From positions 192,203 through 256,202 of the forward strand of contig NZ_GG666044.1 of assembly GCF_000156575.1 (NCBI RefSeq): a stretch of DNA of 64,000 nucleotides. Direction: 5' to 3'. Both the position numbers and the translations under genes were made by a program. The notes under the pieces were generated by a model. The model searched no databases and was not told where the DNA came from. It was given only the letters and a program-made list of their open reading frames with translations. This stretch comes from Anaerococcus lactolyticus ATCC 51172. Lineage in GTDB: Bacteria > Bacillota > Clostridia > Tissierellales > Peptoniphilaceae. Shown here piece by piece: positions 45,558 through 54,894 of the stretch. How positions within the stretch are numbered: position 1 is the first letter of the stretch; every line of letters begins with the position of its first letter.

Positions 45558-48312
45558 CTTTATCCTCCTTTTTTACGCTCAAACCATACTTTTCATCATA
45601 AAGTAAAACCTTATCCCCTAGCCTAAATTCATTGTTTGAATCAAATATTATTGCCAAAGAATTTTTAAGCCAAGCTTGGTCATCCCAAGCTGATAAATTT
45701 TCTAGATAATATTTTTCCAATTCTTCTATCACCTTGTCAATTATATACCCATTTTCTTTATCAAAGTACACAGCATTCGGTAGTTTAATAGTTCTTTTTG
45801 CTATTTCCATGGCTGTCTTATTATCATATGGATCAAGAGTACCTACTTTGTCAAAAAATTCATAGCCACCCTGGCAAGCCTTAAGGGCAATTACTTCTAT
45901 GGTATCTGAGCTATCCCTAACTTGGGCATTGGCCTTAACATCAGATGATTCTGCCATTTTATTTGAATTTTTTAGCCAAGCCGATAAATTTTTCTTATCT
46001 CCTATCTTTTTTAGAGGTTTATCAAGTCTGTAAACATTAGCTCTGAATTCTTTATCGTCTATTTGTTCATCACGATTATCCCTATATTTTTCGTATAACT
46101 TTTGTAAGTCCCCATCTAAATCCAAATCCCCATCTCCATAAACAAGCTGTACTAAGTGGGAAATGTCATTTGGCAAATTGATTCTTTCTGGCAAATAATA
46201 CTCAGTCCTAAATAATATATATTCAGAATAAACAAAACTACTTCCCTTATCAAAATCATATCCACCACAATTTAAGACGTAAACCATTGGATTTTTGAGA
46301 TTTTCAGGTCTTTTGGTTTCCTTGTGTCTGTGAAGTCTGCCCATTCTCTGGAGAATCAAGTCCATTGGGGCAAGGTCTGTAATTAGGATATCAAAATCTA
46401 TATCCAAAGATTGCTCAATTACCTGAGTGCCTATTACTATTTTAAAATCAGGCCTATTGCCATTTTTACCAATAGTTTCTATCAAATTTTTTTCTTTTTT
46501 GTACCTATCGGTAGATATAAAAGACGAATGTAAAAGCTCGACCCTATCTTCCCCAAAGACTTCTATACATTTTCTGGCAAAATTCTGGGCCTTCCTAACT
46601 GTATTTACCATCACGCCCACAACCCCACCTTGGGCTGTATTTTCCTTAATTAAACTAACTAGGTCTTCACTTTCACCTTTAGATTTTTTTATTATTTTGT
46701 AAGATCTTCCAGCGTCTTTCTTAAAATCAGCAAATTGTTTTATGCTCGCCCCATCATTGTAGGTTAAAAGTGGGTAGGCTTCATTTATTTCAAAGCCCTC
46801 TGGTTTTGGAAGTCTATCATAACCGAGTTCTGCTCCAATCATATAAGCTTCTAAAAGAGCGTTTCTTTTTGAAATTGGAAGAGTCGCTGAAAGAATAACA
46901 ACAGGAACTTTATAGGCTCCCAGCCACCTCAAAGCCCTATACAAGAATACAGACATATATGCATCATAGGCATGGACTTCATCTATAACAACAACCTTAT
47001 TAGCCAAACCCAAATGCCTTAGCATCAAGTGTTTTTGTTTAAGAGCTACAAGGAGGATTTGATCAACAGTTCCCACTGTAAAATCATCGAGTATTGACAC
47101 CTTCCTACCTGCAAACCATTCATTAACCCCTACTTCATCTCCTCCATGAATATTCCTACTTTTTGGAAGTTTTGAAAACTCATCATTAAGCTGGGCCTTG
47201 CCGTGTATTAGCCTAAGAGACTTTTCCCCTTCTATATGGTCGAGCCATTCTCTCACACGAGTGAAAATCCCATTTGACGTAGCCTGAGTTGGTAGTCCAA
47301 AAAACATACCAGTACGGTTAGTTTTCTTGGCAAGATCTTCAACTGCTATTAGGGCTGTTTCAGTCTTACCTATACCCATCGGAGCTTCAATAATAAATAT
47401 TCCAGGTTCATCAGTATTAGAAATCGCTTTTGAAATTTTCTTTTGAGTATCTTTCGGTTTTTCTATAAAAGGAAATCTTTCATTATAAATTCCATCAAAA
47501 TAATAATGAGGCGTCCAAGCATCAGCTCTATCATCAAGCCATTTTTTAAATCCAATTTCTACCCTATCAGGACTTACCTCAACTTCGTCTATGGCAATTA
47601 GAGGAAAATAATTTTCGTTGCTAGTAATCCAATCTGCCATAATCAAAAGACCAGCTAAGATAACTTGTCCAGGCTGAGAAATTAAGGGCAAATCCTCAGC
47701 ACCAGAAAAACCACAACCAATAAGTGCCTTATCAAAAATACTTTTTTGTAGGTTTTGCCAAAAAAGCGCCCTTTCTGAGCTTGTTTTATCCTCTTGGCAA
47801 AGGCTTGAAGCAAAAGAATTACAAATATCTGCTTCCTTTTCAGAAATCGGTCTACCATGGTGGGCTCCAATTATATTTGCTACGCAAAAATTTACCCCAA
47901 ATTTAGTTAATAAATATTGGCCACTAATATTATGGCGAATATTTTCTCTCTTAGTTAAGGAAAATTTATCAATGTCTTTAAAACCTGCATTTACAAGCTT
48001 TTCCAAAACCAAATTATCAAGTTCAAAATCCCCATTAAAAGATTTTTTAACCTGAAAAATTGGTGTAGCCTTGCCAAGATCATGCGTTGCTCCCAAAAAC
48101 CTGCACAAATTTAAAAGAAGCTCATCTTTATCCTCCACATCAGTTACTACAGAATCCATCAACAAATCTCTAACCCCTTGAGATAGCCAATGATTATACA
48201 AATAACCACACACTTCCCTAGTATCTGCTAAATGCACTTGCAAAGGTAGCCACATCGGGATATTTTTCACCCTGTTTTTCTTTGCCCACAAAAATTTTTC
48301 CATAACTTCCAC
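45550..48312 (-). CDS. cas3: Cas3 nuclease-helicase
   Basis: The 920-aa protein combines an N-terminal HD nuclease (LGATHDLGKATPIFQ, with further His in HGRPIS) with a superfamily 2 helicase: Walker A PMGIGKTETALI, DEVH in VVIDEVHAYD, SATLP, and QRMGRLHRH as motif VI. It degrades DNA bound by Cascade. GTG at 48312 and ATG at 48303 are both possible starts; AGGTGG six bases before the ATG and AGGAG four before the GTG compete. It is the first gene of the leftward cas operon. Confidence 0.97.
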   Translation of the reverse strand: MEVMEKFLWAKKNRVKNIPMWLPLQVHLADTREVCGYLYNHWLSQGVRDLLMDSVVTDVEDKDELLLNLCRFLGATHDLGKATPIFQVKKSFNGDFELDNLVLEKLVNAGFKDIDKFSLTKRENIRHNISGQYLLTKFGVNFCVANIIGAHHGRPISEKEADICNSFASSLCQEDKTSSERALFWQNLQKSIFDKALIGCGFSGAEDLPLISQPGQVILAGLLIMADWITSNENYFPLIAIDEVEVSPDRVEIGFKKWLDDRADAWTPHYYFDGIYNERFPFIEKPKDTQKKISKAISNTDEPGIFIIEAPMGIGKTETALIAVEDLAKKTNRTGMFFGLPTQATSNGIFTRVREWLDHIEGEKSLRLIHGKAQLNDEFSKLPKSRNIHGGDEVGVNEWFAGRKVSILDDFTVGTVDQILLVALKQKHLMLRHLGLANKVVVIDEVHAYDAYMSVFLYRALRWLGAYKVPVVILSATLPISKRNALLEAYMIGAELGYDRLPKPEGFEINEAYPLLTYNDGASIKQFADFKKDAGRSYKIIKKSKGESEDLVSLIKENTAQGGVVGVMVNTVRKAQNFARKCIEVFGEDRVELLHSSFISTDRYKKEKNLIETIGKNGNRPDFKIVIGTQVIEQSLDIDFDILITDLAPMDLILQRMGRLHRHKETKRPENLKNPMVYVLNCGGYDFDKGSSFVYSEYILFRTEYYLPERINLPNDISHLVQLVYGDGDLDLDGDLQKLYEKYRDNRDEQIDDKEFRANVYRLDKPLKKIGDKKNLSAWLKNSNKMAESSDVKANAQVRDSSDTIEVIALKACQGGYEFFDKVGTLDPYDNKTAMEIAKRTIKLPNAVYFDKENGYIIDKVIEELEKYYLENLSAWDDQAWLKNSLAIIFDSNNEFRLGDKVLLYDEKYGLSVKKEDKDE

Positions 48313-48470
48313 CTTTCTCCTCTAATTATATAATAAAACAACTTCATCTATGTAGTTTTTTAATTTGGTTTTTCATATTTCTCTTCCATTTCCCAAAATT
48401 TTATAAATTAAAAGACCCATTGAACTGGCCTTGTTTTTCTTGCCTTTGGCAAGTGGTTTTTGTTTAGCTC
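48313..48470. promoter_or_regulatory. cas operon promoter region
   Basis: This AT-rich gap separates the mnmM 3' end from cas3 and must contain the cas promoter. A TATAAT-like element (ttatatAATTA, minus strand, about 48322-48335) is suggestive. A small CTTGCC/GGCAAG hairpin lies near 48438-48452. Confidence 0.4.
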
Positions 48471-49013
48471 TTAGTTCTTTTCTACCACAATTATGTATGG
48501 TGGATTATTGGGTCTGGTTGGGTAGGCTATTTTTATTAGCCCATATTTTTTCTGGTCGATTCCTGCTAGGTATTTTTCAATTTTTTCGCTTTCTTCTTTG
48601 CCTGCTGGGTGGCCTGGATAAATTGTTATTATGGCTATGCCGTTCTTGTTTAAAAGGTCTAGGATTTTTTCTAGGCTTTTTATTGTGCTTTCATACTTGG
48701 TTGTGATTTCCTTGTTGCCTCCTGGCAGGTAGCCTAGGTTATATATGGCTAGATCAAGCCCTTCTTTTATATATTTTTCAATATTGGCATGGTTGTCTAG
48801 GTGGAAAATAAATCTTTGATCGTCGCCTATTAATTTTTTTGCTTCTTTTTCTGCCTCTTTTTGGATATCAAAGCCATAGAGCCTTGCTACTTCTGTGTTT
48901 TCTAGGATATACTTGCTGTCTTTGCCAGTTCCTACTGTTAAGTCAGCCGCAACTTTTATTTCTTTTTTTGAACCTATTATTATTTTTACTAGGTCAGTTA
49001 CTCTTTTGCCCAT
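48471..49013 (-). CDS. mnmM: YtqB/MnmM-like SAM-dependent methyltransferase
   Basis: The 180-aa Rossmann methyltransferase has the SAM motif AADLTVGTGKDSKYI, acidic post-motif GFDIQ, and the family signature LAIYNLGYLPGGNK. This is the pfam rRNA_methylase group, typified by B. subtilis YtqB, more recently assigned as the MnmM enzyme that methylates nm5s2U34 in tRNA. The function follows from the family. The start is adjacent to the ImmA-like stop (1-base overlap). Confidence 0.85.
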   Translation of the reverse strand: MGKRVTDLVKIIIGSKKEIKVAADLTVGTGKDSKYILENTEVARLYGFDIQKEAEKEAKKLIGDDQRFIFHLDNHANIEKYIKEGLDLAIYNLGYLPGGNKEITTKYESTIKSLEKILDLLNKNGIAIITIYPGHPAGKEESEKIEKYLAGIDQKKYGLIKIAYPTRPNNPPYIIVVEKN

Positions 49014-49564
49014 CAGTAGGACCTCAAATTTTTAAGGTCTTTGCCGTCAATTTCCTTAAAAAAATCTGCCTGGCTTGGTCCTTCTTTTCTTATAGGCATA
49101 CCCATCCTGTGCATTTCATTTAGTTTGAATATCATGAGGTTGACATTTACGTCGTGCATACTGGCTAGCTCGTTGTAAGTATAGCCTTCGATTATGTCGT
49201 CCATGAGCCTTTTTTCATCCAACAAAAGATGAGCTGCAAAGATGTTGGCTTCTATTTCCATTTCGCTTTTTATATCAAAAATTTCATATTCAACCAAGGT
49301 ATCCTTTGCGTTGGCTTGGTGGTAGATGTCATGGCCCAACTCGTGAGCAAAGACCATGTTTAATATCCTGTAGTCTACATAGGGATTGTAGAAGACAAAA
49401 CGACTGTCCATTATTATCTTATACATGCCCAAAAGCTTGGTGTTTTCCTTGAAGGGGATGATGTGGACCCCTCGTTCTTCAAGGATTTGCCTAGGGTCAC
49501 GAGTCTTATGGGTTTTGATTAAGTCTAGCACGTCCTCATAGATTTGATCATATGAGTAGGCCAT
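49013..49564 (-). CDS. ImmA/IrrE-type zinc metallopeptidase
   Basis: The 183-aa protein carries MVFAHELGHDIYHQ, the HExxH zinc site, with downstream acidic EMEIEANIFAAHLLLD supplying the third ligand. ImmA/IrrE peptidases cleave a cognate XRE repressor on DNA damage or other signals. The repressor gene is immediately upstream with a 1-base overlap, and a divergent Y-family polymerase follows on the other side, so this pair probably controls that polymerase. Confidence 0.9.
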   Translation of the reverse strand: MAYSYDQIYEDVLDLIKTHKTRDPRQILEERGVHIIPFKENTKLLGMYKIIMDSRFVFYNPYVDYRILNMVFAHELGHDIYHQANAKDTLVEYEIFDIKSEMEIEANIFAAHLLLDEKRLMDDIIEGYTYNELASMHDVNVNLMIFKLNEMHRMGMPIRKEGPSQADFFKEIDGKDLKNLRSY

Positions 49565-49959
49565 TATTTTTTGTTCCTAAATTTTTTGCTGTCTTGTCTA
49601 GCTATATAGTAGGCTTCGGAAATAGCGTCTAGGATTGCCCTTTTATCTTCTTCTGGGATTTCGCCCCCTGCCATAAGTCCAATCACACCATCAACTAGGT
49701 CTTCTGCTTCCTTGCCTGCCTTGATGCCGTATCTTTCACGAGTTGTAAGGATGAAGTCTTCTTCATCTGTGACTAGATAGTCATGGCTGGTATTTAAGGC
49801 GTCTGCCAAGAGGTCGTAGGTCTTTCTATACCTTGGCTTGGATATGCCTAGTTCATAACGGGATATGGTTTTTAGGGATACATTTACCTTCTCAGCTAGT
49901 TCTCCCTGGGTCAATTTTTTTTCTTCTCTTAAACTTTTTAATTTGCTTGCGAAACTCAT
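49564..49959 (-). CDS. XRE repressor paired with ImmA/IrrE protease
   Basis: This 131-aa protein has a Cro/CI-type HTH (LREEKKLTQGELAEKVNVSL then KTISRYELGISKPRYR) and a C-terminal region of about 65 aa that would hold the cleavage site. It is divergent from the polymerase gene and likely binds the dyads between them. Autoregulation is expected because one dyad lies close to its own start. Confidence 0.9.
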   Translation of the reverse strand: MSFASKLKSLREEKKLTQGELAEKVNVSLKTISRYELGISKPRYRKTYDLLADALNTSHDYLVTDEEDFILTTRERYGIKAGKEAEDLVDGVIGLMAGGEIPEEDKRAILDAISEAYYIARQDSKKFRNKK

Positions 49960-49994
49960 AACTCTCCTCGTTTTTTATTTTCCTATTGCATAAA

Positions 49995-50052
49995 ATGTCT
50001 TGACAAAAGACATTTAGTGTCTTATAATTAAGTCACAGTCACTTATTGTCTT
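49995..50052 (+). promoter_or_regulatory. Consensus promoter with overlapping operators for the polymerase gene
   Basis: TTGACA (50000-50005) and TATAAT (50023-50028) are separated by exactly 17 bp, a near-perfect sigma-A promoter reading right. The -35 lies inside a dyad ATGTCTT (49995-50001) / AAGACAT (50007-50013). GTCTT half-sites recur at 50019-50023 and 50048-50052, flanking the -10. Tight repression by the neighbouring XRE protein and strong expression when it is removed is the natural reading. Confidence 0.8.
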
Positions 50053-50119
50053 AATTATACATTAAGAGTCTAGAATAATCAAGATGTTTTACAAAATCTT
50101 TTACCTCAAGGAGTACGAA

Positions 50120-51361
50120 ATGAAGAGAATTATCCTACATTCAGATATGAATGCCTGCTACGCATCAATAGAGGCCAAGCTAAACCCAGACCTTAAGGGC
50201 AAGGCCATGGCTGTGGCTGGCAATCCTAAAAATAGAAATGGAATCATCCTTGCCAAAAGCCAGGAGGCTAAGGAGATGGGAGTGGCAACTGGCATGCCAA
50301 TTTGGGAGGCTATGACCCATTGCAGAGACCTAATATTAGTTTCTCCCCACTATGACCAGTACCTTAAGCATTCAAAGATGGCTAAGAAAATCTACTACGA
50401 TTACACCAACCAAGTCGAGTCTTTCGGACTCGATGAATGTTTTCTAGATGTGTCTGGTTCTACCAAACTTTTTGGGTCTGGTTTGGACATTGCCAAGGAA
50501 ATTTCAAGGCGTATGAAGGAAGAAGTTGGGCTTACAGTGTCCATCGGTCTTTCCTTTTGCAAGGTTTTTGCCAAACTAGGCTCTGATATGAAAAAACCAG
50601 ACGCCATCACTGTCATTGATGAGAAAAATTGGAAAGATAAAGTCTGGCCCCAAAATATTGAGGCTATGGTTGGCATAGGCAGGGCAACCAAGGCAAAACT
50701 AAACCACATCGGTATCTACACCCTAGGAGACCTTGCCAAAAGTCCAGTTAGCCTTATACAAAACCTCCTCGGTATAAACGGGGTCTATCTTTGGACCTAT
50801 GCCAATGGTGAAGATATACGTCCAGTCGTTGATATAGGTCACGAGGACATAATAAAGACTATCGGCAACTCCTCCACTTGCAGGAAGGACCTTTTAAATA
50901 ACGGCGAAGTCAAAAACGTCATCCAAGAATTGAGTTTTTCTGTATCAAGAAGACTTAGGGAATCTGGACTTGAAGCCAACGGTGTTGAAATTTTCGTAAG
51001 AGATTCTGATTTATTTTCTCAACATTTTACTGACGACTTAAAACTTGCCAGCCAATCTTCAATCACCCTAGCTGATGCTGGCTTCAAACTATTTTGCAAA
51101 AAATACGACTGGCCCCTTCCTGTCAGAGCTATCGGCATCAGGGCAACCAAACTCAGACCTCTAGGCTCTGGAAGCCAACTTGATATCTTCACCGAATGCG
51201 ACAAGTATTTCAAAGAAGAATCTTGCGACAAGGCCCTTTATGAAATCAGAAAAAAATATGGCAAGGATGCTATTTCCTTTGCCGCCCTCAAAAGAGATAT
51301 AAAGCTTCCAAAGGAGCTCAACGAAATCATAACACTTCCCAACAGGCACTATAATTCCTGA
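50120..51361 (+). CDS. Y-family DNA polymerase (Pol IV/UmuC-like)
   Basis: The 413-aa translesion polymerase begins MKRIILHSDMNACYASIEA with the catalytic DMNACYAS, has the palm motif GLDECFLDVSG (Asp-Glu), the helix-hairpin-helix VGIGRATKAKLNHIGIYTLG and the little finger domain. AAGGAG lies six bases ahead of this ATG; an upstream in-frame ATG at 50084 adds 12 unlikely residues. The residues after the ATG (ILHSDMNACYA) and overall length resemble DinB2/YqjW-type polymerases. Its promoter suggests damage-inducible expression through the XRE/ImmA pair rather than LexA. Confidence 0.93.
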   Translation: MKRIILHSDMNACYASIEAKLNPDLKGKAMAVAGNPKNRNGIILAKSQEAKEMGVATGMPIWEAMTHCRDLILVSPHYDQYLKHSKMAKKIYYDYTNQVESFGLDECFLDVSGSTKLFGSGLDIAKEISRRMKEEVGLTVSIGLSFCKVFAKLGSDMKKPDAITVIDEKNWKDKVWPQNIEAMVGIGRATKAKLNHIGIYTLGDLAKSPVSLIQNLLGINGVYLWTYANGEDIRPVVDIGHEDIIKTIGNSSTCRKDLLNNGEVKNVIQELSFSVSRRLRESGLEANGVEIFVRDSDLFSQHFTDDLKLASQSSITLADAGFKLFCKKYDWPLPVRAIGIRATKLRPLGSGSQLDIFTECDKYFKEESCDKALYEIRKKYGKDAISFAALKRDIKLPKELNEIITLPNRHYNS

Positions 51362-51432
51362 TAAATTTATAAAGTTTTTGGGTATAAATACAGGTAGAAA
51401 TGATATTGAATTTTTAAATTTAGGAGAAAATA

Positions 51433-51837
51433 ATGACAGAAAAAATATTAACCTTGCTAAAAGAATTTTTAAAAAACAACAATATTGAAGACCTAGACAT
51501 AGGTGAAATCATGAAATCTTTGTCAGTAGATGCTATAATGTCCATGATTTCAGGAAATGATGAGTATGTAGTCAAAAAAAATGGCAACCTCGAAAAATTC
51601 AACGCAGATAAGCTTTCTAGATCAATAAAAAACGCTGCAGACATGGCAGGTATGCAATTAAATAGCTCTGATATTGCAATCATCCTAAAAGATGTGGCAG
51701 ACAAATTATTTCATGGCGACAAAAAAAGACTTACAAGAACTAATGAAGTCAGAAATATAGTCATAGACACTCTAGCAAACGAAGGCTTCTCAAAGATTCG
51801 CGACGCCTACGAAGCCTACGCCCAGAGTCAAAACTAA
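51433..51837 (+). CDS. Stand-alone ATP-cone domain protein
   Basis: The 134-aa protein has an N-terminal helical part (about 45 aa) and an ATP-cone from [20 protein letters not shown] to [19 protein letters not shown]. The domain normally senses ATP/dATP in ribonucleotide reductase and NrdR. No zinc ribbon (as in NrdR) and no reductase domain is attached, so a regulatory nucleotide sensor is the best guess. AGGAG lies ahead of the ATG. Its stop overlaps the rlmH start (TAATG). Confidence 0.8.
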   Translation: MTEKILTLLKEFLKNNNIEDLDIGEIMKSLSVDAIMSMISGNDEYVVKKNGNLEKFNADKLSRSIKNAADMAGMQLNSSDIAIILKDVADKLFHGDKKRLTRTNEVRNIVIDTLANEGFSKIRDAYEAYAQSQN

Positions 51838-52319
51838 TGTTAATTAAAATAATCTGCGTAGGAAAAATTAAGGAAAAATTCTACAAAGAAGCCTTGGCCG
51901 AATACGAAAAAAGGATGACCTCCTACAACAAGGTTGAAATCATAGAAGTCGCTGACGAGAAAGCTCCTGAAACCTTGTCAGAAAAAGAAATCGACCAAGT
52001 AAAAAACGCTGAAGGCGAAAGAATTTTGTCTAAAATCAAAGACGATTCCTTTGTAGTAACCTTGGAAATCGCCGGCAAAGCCCTAGACTCAATCAAATTT
52101 GCAAGGCTCATCCAAGATGAAATGCTAGACGGCTTTGGGAGAGACATGGTTTTTGTAATCGGAGGGTCAAACGGTCTTGGCGAAAATATCCTAAAAAGAT
52201 CTAATTACAGGCTATCCTTTGGTAAAATGACCTACCCCCACCAACTGATGAGAGTCATCCTAATGGAACAAATATATAGGGCTTACAGGATAATAAACAA
52301 GGAACCTTACCATAAGTAG
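51837..52319 (+). CDS. rlmH: 23S rRNA pseudouridine-1915 N3-methyltransferase
   Basis: The 160-aa SPOUT methyltransferase starts [20 protein letters not shown] and ends with [37 protein letters not shown] is the knotted SAM loop. It methylates helix 69 of 23S rRNA. Length is normal. It is translated in coupling with the ATP-cone gene. Confidence 0.97.
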   Translation: MLIKIICVGKIKEKFYKEALAEYEKRMTSYNKVEIIEVADEKAPETLSEKEIDQVKNAEGERILSKIKDDSFVVTLEIAGKALDSIKFARLIQDEMLDGFGRDMVFVIGGSNGLGENILKRSNYRLSFGKMTYPHQLMRVILMEQIYRAYRIINKEPYHK

Positions 52320-52766
52320 GAAAATTTGGAATAATCTTTATTATAAGATTATATAGAAGACTTCTTCGTTCATCAGTATCCCAAATCGATAAGATCCCTC
52401 GTCAGTTCGCTACGCTCACTGTGGTCTCCTCGAGCCGACGGGCTGTATTCCCATTAGGGACGGCGCTGAGTATTTCCCAACTCCCAAGTGCCGTCTCGAA
52501 TCCTACCGCAGGTAGGTGAGAGACCTCCATCGTTCTCTATATCAAGGGTTCCGTTTATACATCGTTATTATTCCAAGCCTTTATAATTTACCCAAAAATT
52601 TCCGATGAAAAAGTGAACCTCATCTAGAGAAACCGATGGAGACCTCTCGTCGCTTTGCTCCTCGAGGTGGGTGTATCTTTACCCAAACTATTACTCTAAA
52701 TATTATCATAAAATCTATACAATAAACAATATAACTTATCCGAATTCTTAGCAAACCCCGAAACAA
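52320..52766. repeat. GC-rich structured intergenic repeat
   Basis: No gene is present, yet about 52370-52680 is clearly richer in G+C than its surroundings and dense in dyads: GACGGC (52459-52464)/GCCGTC (52490-52495), CCTAC/GTAGG near 52502-52515, and CTCCATCG (52525-52532)/CGATGGAG (52634-52641). On the minus strand the core GAGCgtAGCGA...GACGAGGG recurs as GAGCaaAGCGACGAGAGG, in the two halves. This resembles dispersed GAGCGNAGCGA intergenic repeats seen in many anaerobe genomes; a non-coding RNA is the alternative. Confidence 0.55.
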
Positions 52767-52809
52767 AAACCCCAGCCTGCTCTTATTTTTCGAGCCTTGA
52801 CTGGGGTTT
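52767..52809. terminator. Bidirectional terminator downstream of pfp
   Basis: AAACCCCAG (52767-52775) pairs with CTGGGGTTT (52801-52809); T-runs follow on both strands. Confidence 0.85.
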
Positions 52810-52820
52810 GTCTTTTTTTA

Positions 52821-54047
52821 TTAAATTTCTCGAGTGAAATCTTCTATTCTTACAAAAACTGGCATGCCTTTTTCATATACTTGCTTAACTTCACCTGCTA
52901 TTAGTGGAAGGGCGTAGGCTTGAATTTTTTTCTCTAGAGTTTTCTTATCAACTAGCCAATCTTGAGGGATTTTCATTTCCCTGTTGGCAATTTCTTCTGG
53001 ACTTACTTCTGTATAGTAAACTTCGTAAGCTTCGCCCTCTTTTCTCCTTAGGACTGGCACAAGGTTAGTCCTTGTTGTTCCAAGCTCTACTGCCTTATAG
53101 CCAAGCTTGTAGGCTTCCCTAGAGTCAGTTTCTGAAATCAAGGTATTTGATCTCTGGACAATATTTAATTCAACTGCCCTAGACTTGATTTTAAGCCTAT
53201 CTCTAACAAGATCAGCGAGTCTTTGACCAACACCGGAAACAATTGGATGATTAAAGCCGTCCTTGGTATTGGTGAAAACTTCTTCAGACAAAATCCCGTC
53301 TACGTCCCTAAAGCCCTCAGCTATAGCCACAAGTAAATTTTTATCAGTCTTTAACGCCTCTTTGATATCTCCCAAAAGCTCATCTATACTAATTTTGTCC
53401 TCTGGTATATACAAAAGATTTACCAAGTCCTTGTGGTAGTTGTAGTTAGAAATCAAACTTGATGCAGCAAGCCAACCTGCGTGACGGCCCATGATTTCAA
53501 CGAAAGTTACGCTCTCAAGGTCGTAAATATCCACATCACACCTTAAGCTCCTTAAGGTTGATGCTATATATTTAGCAGCAGACCCAAAACCTGGAGAGTG
53601 ATCCATGCCCTCAAGGTCATTGTCGATAGTTTTTGGACAGCCGATTACGTTTATGCCCTCAATGTTTTTGTAAGCTATGTAAGCATTTAGCTTTTTAACT
53701 GTATCCATGGAATCATTGCCACCAATATAGACAAAAAGTCCAATGTCGTTTTTCTTAAGGACATTAAAAATCTTCTCATAAACCGGGCTATCAAGGTCAT
53801 CATTAAGCTTAAACCTGCAAGAACCAAGTATAGAAGCAGGTCTTGCCTTAAGTTTTTTGGTCATATTTTCCTTTGTGAAAACCTCAGCGTCCACAAGTCT
53901 AATGTGCTCGTTTATAATTCCCTCGATACCATTCATTGAAACAAAAATTTTCTCAAAATCATTATCAATACCACTATCAATGACACCTGCCAAAGATGAG
54001 TTGATAACAGAAGTTGGCCCACCTGATTGAGCTACGATTAGATTCAT
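52821..54047 (-). CDS. pfp: Phosphofructokinase, probably PPi-dependent
   Basis: The 408-aa enzyme of the PFK superfamily starts MNLIVAQSGGPTSVINSSLA. The key loop reads YIGGNDSMDT, with Asp where ATP-dependent enzymes have Gly, and PKTIDNDL carries the Lys typical of PPi users; EIMGRHAGWLAA is the fructose-6-phosphate site. It would make fructose 1,6-bisphosphate reversibly from PPi. It follows the HAD gene with a 4-base overlap. Confidence 0.88.
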   Translation of the reverse strand: MNLIVAQSGGPTSVINSSLAGVIDSGIDNDFEKIFVSMNGIEGIINEHIRLVDAEVFTKENMTKKLKARPASILGSCRFKLNDDLDSPVYEKIFNVLKKNDIGLFVYIGGNDSMDTVKKLNAYIAYKNIEGINVIGCPKTIDNDLEGMDHSPGFGSAAKYIASTLRSLRCDVDIYDLESVTFVEIMGRHAGWLAASSLISNYNYHKDLVNLLYIPEDKISIDELLGDIKEALKTDKNLLVAIAEGFRDVDGILSEEVFTNTKDGFNHPIVSGVGQRLADLVRDRLKIKSRAVELNIVQRSNTLISETDSREAYKLGYKAVELGTTRTNLVPVLRRKEGEAYEVYYTEVSPEEIANREMKIPQDWLVDKKTLEKKIQAYALPLIAGEVKQVYEKGMPVFVRIEDFTREI

Positions 54048-54862
54048 TTATTCTCCTTATTCAATACAAATTTTTCTAGATAATAAGCAATTCCATCTTC
54101 GTTATTTGTCTTTGTCACAAAGTCAGCTACATTTTTGACCGGCTCTACTGCATTGCCCATGGCAACTCCTGTGCCAGCCACCTCAAACATAGACATATCG
54201 TTCATTTCATCGCCAAAAACTATAGTGTCTTTAATGTCGATGCCAAAAATTTTACAGGCTTCGATGATTGAAGAGCCCTTAGAAAGCCCCATAGGCATCA
54301 CCTCATAATAAAACCTTGCAGACTTAACCTGCTCAGTCCTATCGCCAAACTTTTCCCTAATATTTGCACAAGGTGCATCAAGTTTGTCAGGATCCTGGGC
54401 AAAAAGAAGCTTGTTTGGAGCAAAATCTAGGCTATCCCTGATATCCCTAACTCCCCTAACTTCCATCTTAAGCATGCCACTCTCACGACTTGAATAAAAA
54501 TTTTCCGCATCATCGGTAAAAATCACTTCTCCATGAGGAACCATGAGAATGAGGTCCAAAGACTTTGAAAATTCGAGAATCTCCTTGGCAAGGTCAAAGT
54601 CCATAGGATGATTGACAAGGATTGTATCAGCCTTAAAATCATAAAGCTGGCCCCCATTGTAGGAAGAAAGAATCCCGCCAAATTCATCGAAAGCCAAAGC
54701 TTTCGCCTGCTCCCTTAAGCCATAGGTAGGTCTGCCGGAAACAATCATCACCTCATGCCCTGCCTTACTAGCAGCAATCAAAGCTTCACGAGTCCTGGCT
54801 GTAATCACCCCCTCGCTATTAACCAAAGTTCCATCAACATCAACTGCAATTAGTTTTTTCAT
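54044..54862 (-). CDS. Cof-type HAD-superfamily phosphatase
   Basis: The 272-aa protein has DXD motif I (MKKLIAVDVDGTLVNSEG), motif II VSGRP, conserved Lys and motif IV VFGDEMNDMSMFEVAG, with a type IIB cap. Such enzymes hydrolyse sugar phosphates or nucleotide cofactors. Clustering with PFK and EIIA-Glc suggests sugar-phosphate metabolism. Confidence 0.9.
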   Translation of the reverse strand: MKKLIAVDVDGTLVNSEGVITARTREALIAASKAGHEVMIVSGRPTYGLREQAKALAFDEFGGILSSYNGGQLYDFKADTILVNHPMDFDLAKEILEFSKSLDLILMVPHGEVIFTDDAENFYSSRESGMLKMEVRGVRDIRDSLDFAPNKLLFAQDPDKLDAPCANIREKFGDRTEQVKSARFYYEVMPMGLSKGSSIIEACKIFGIDIKDTIVFGDEMNDMSMFEVAGTGVAMGNAVEPVKNVADFVTKTNNEDGIAYYLEKFVLNKENK

Positions 54863-54894
54863 ACAACTCCTAACTTATTCTTAAAATTAAGACC

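Noticed and set aside
48430-48460. Terminator for mnmM at the CTTGCC/GGCAAG hairpin
   Set aside because: The T-run is on the plus strand, the wrong side for the leftward cas and mnmM genes.
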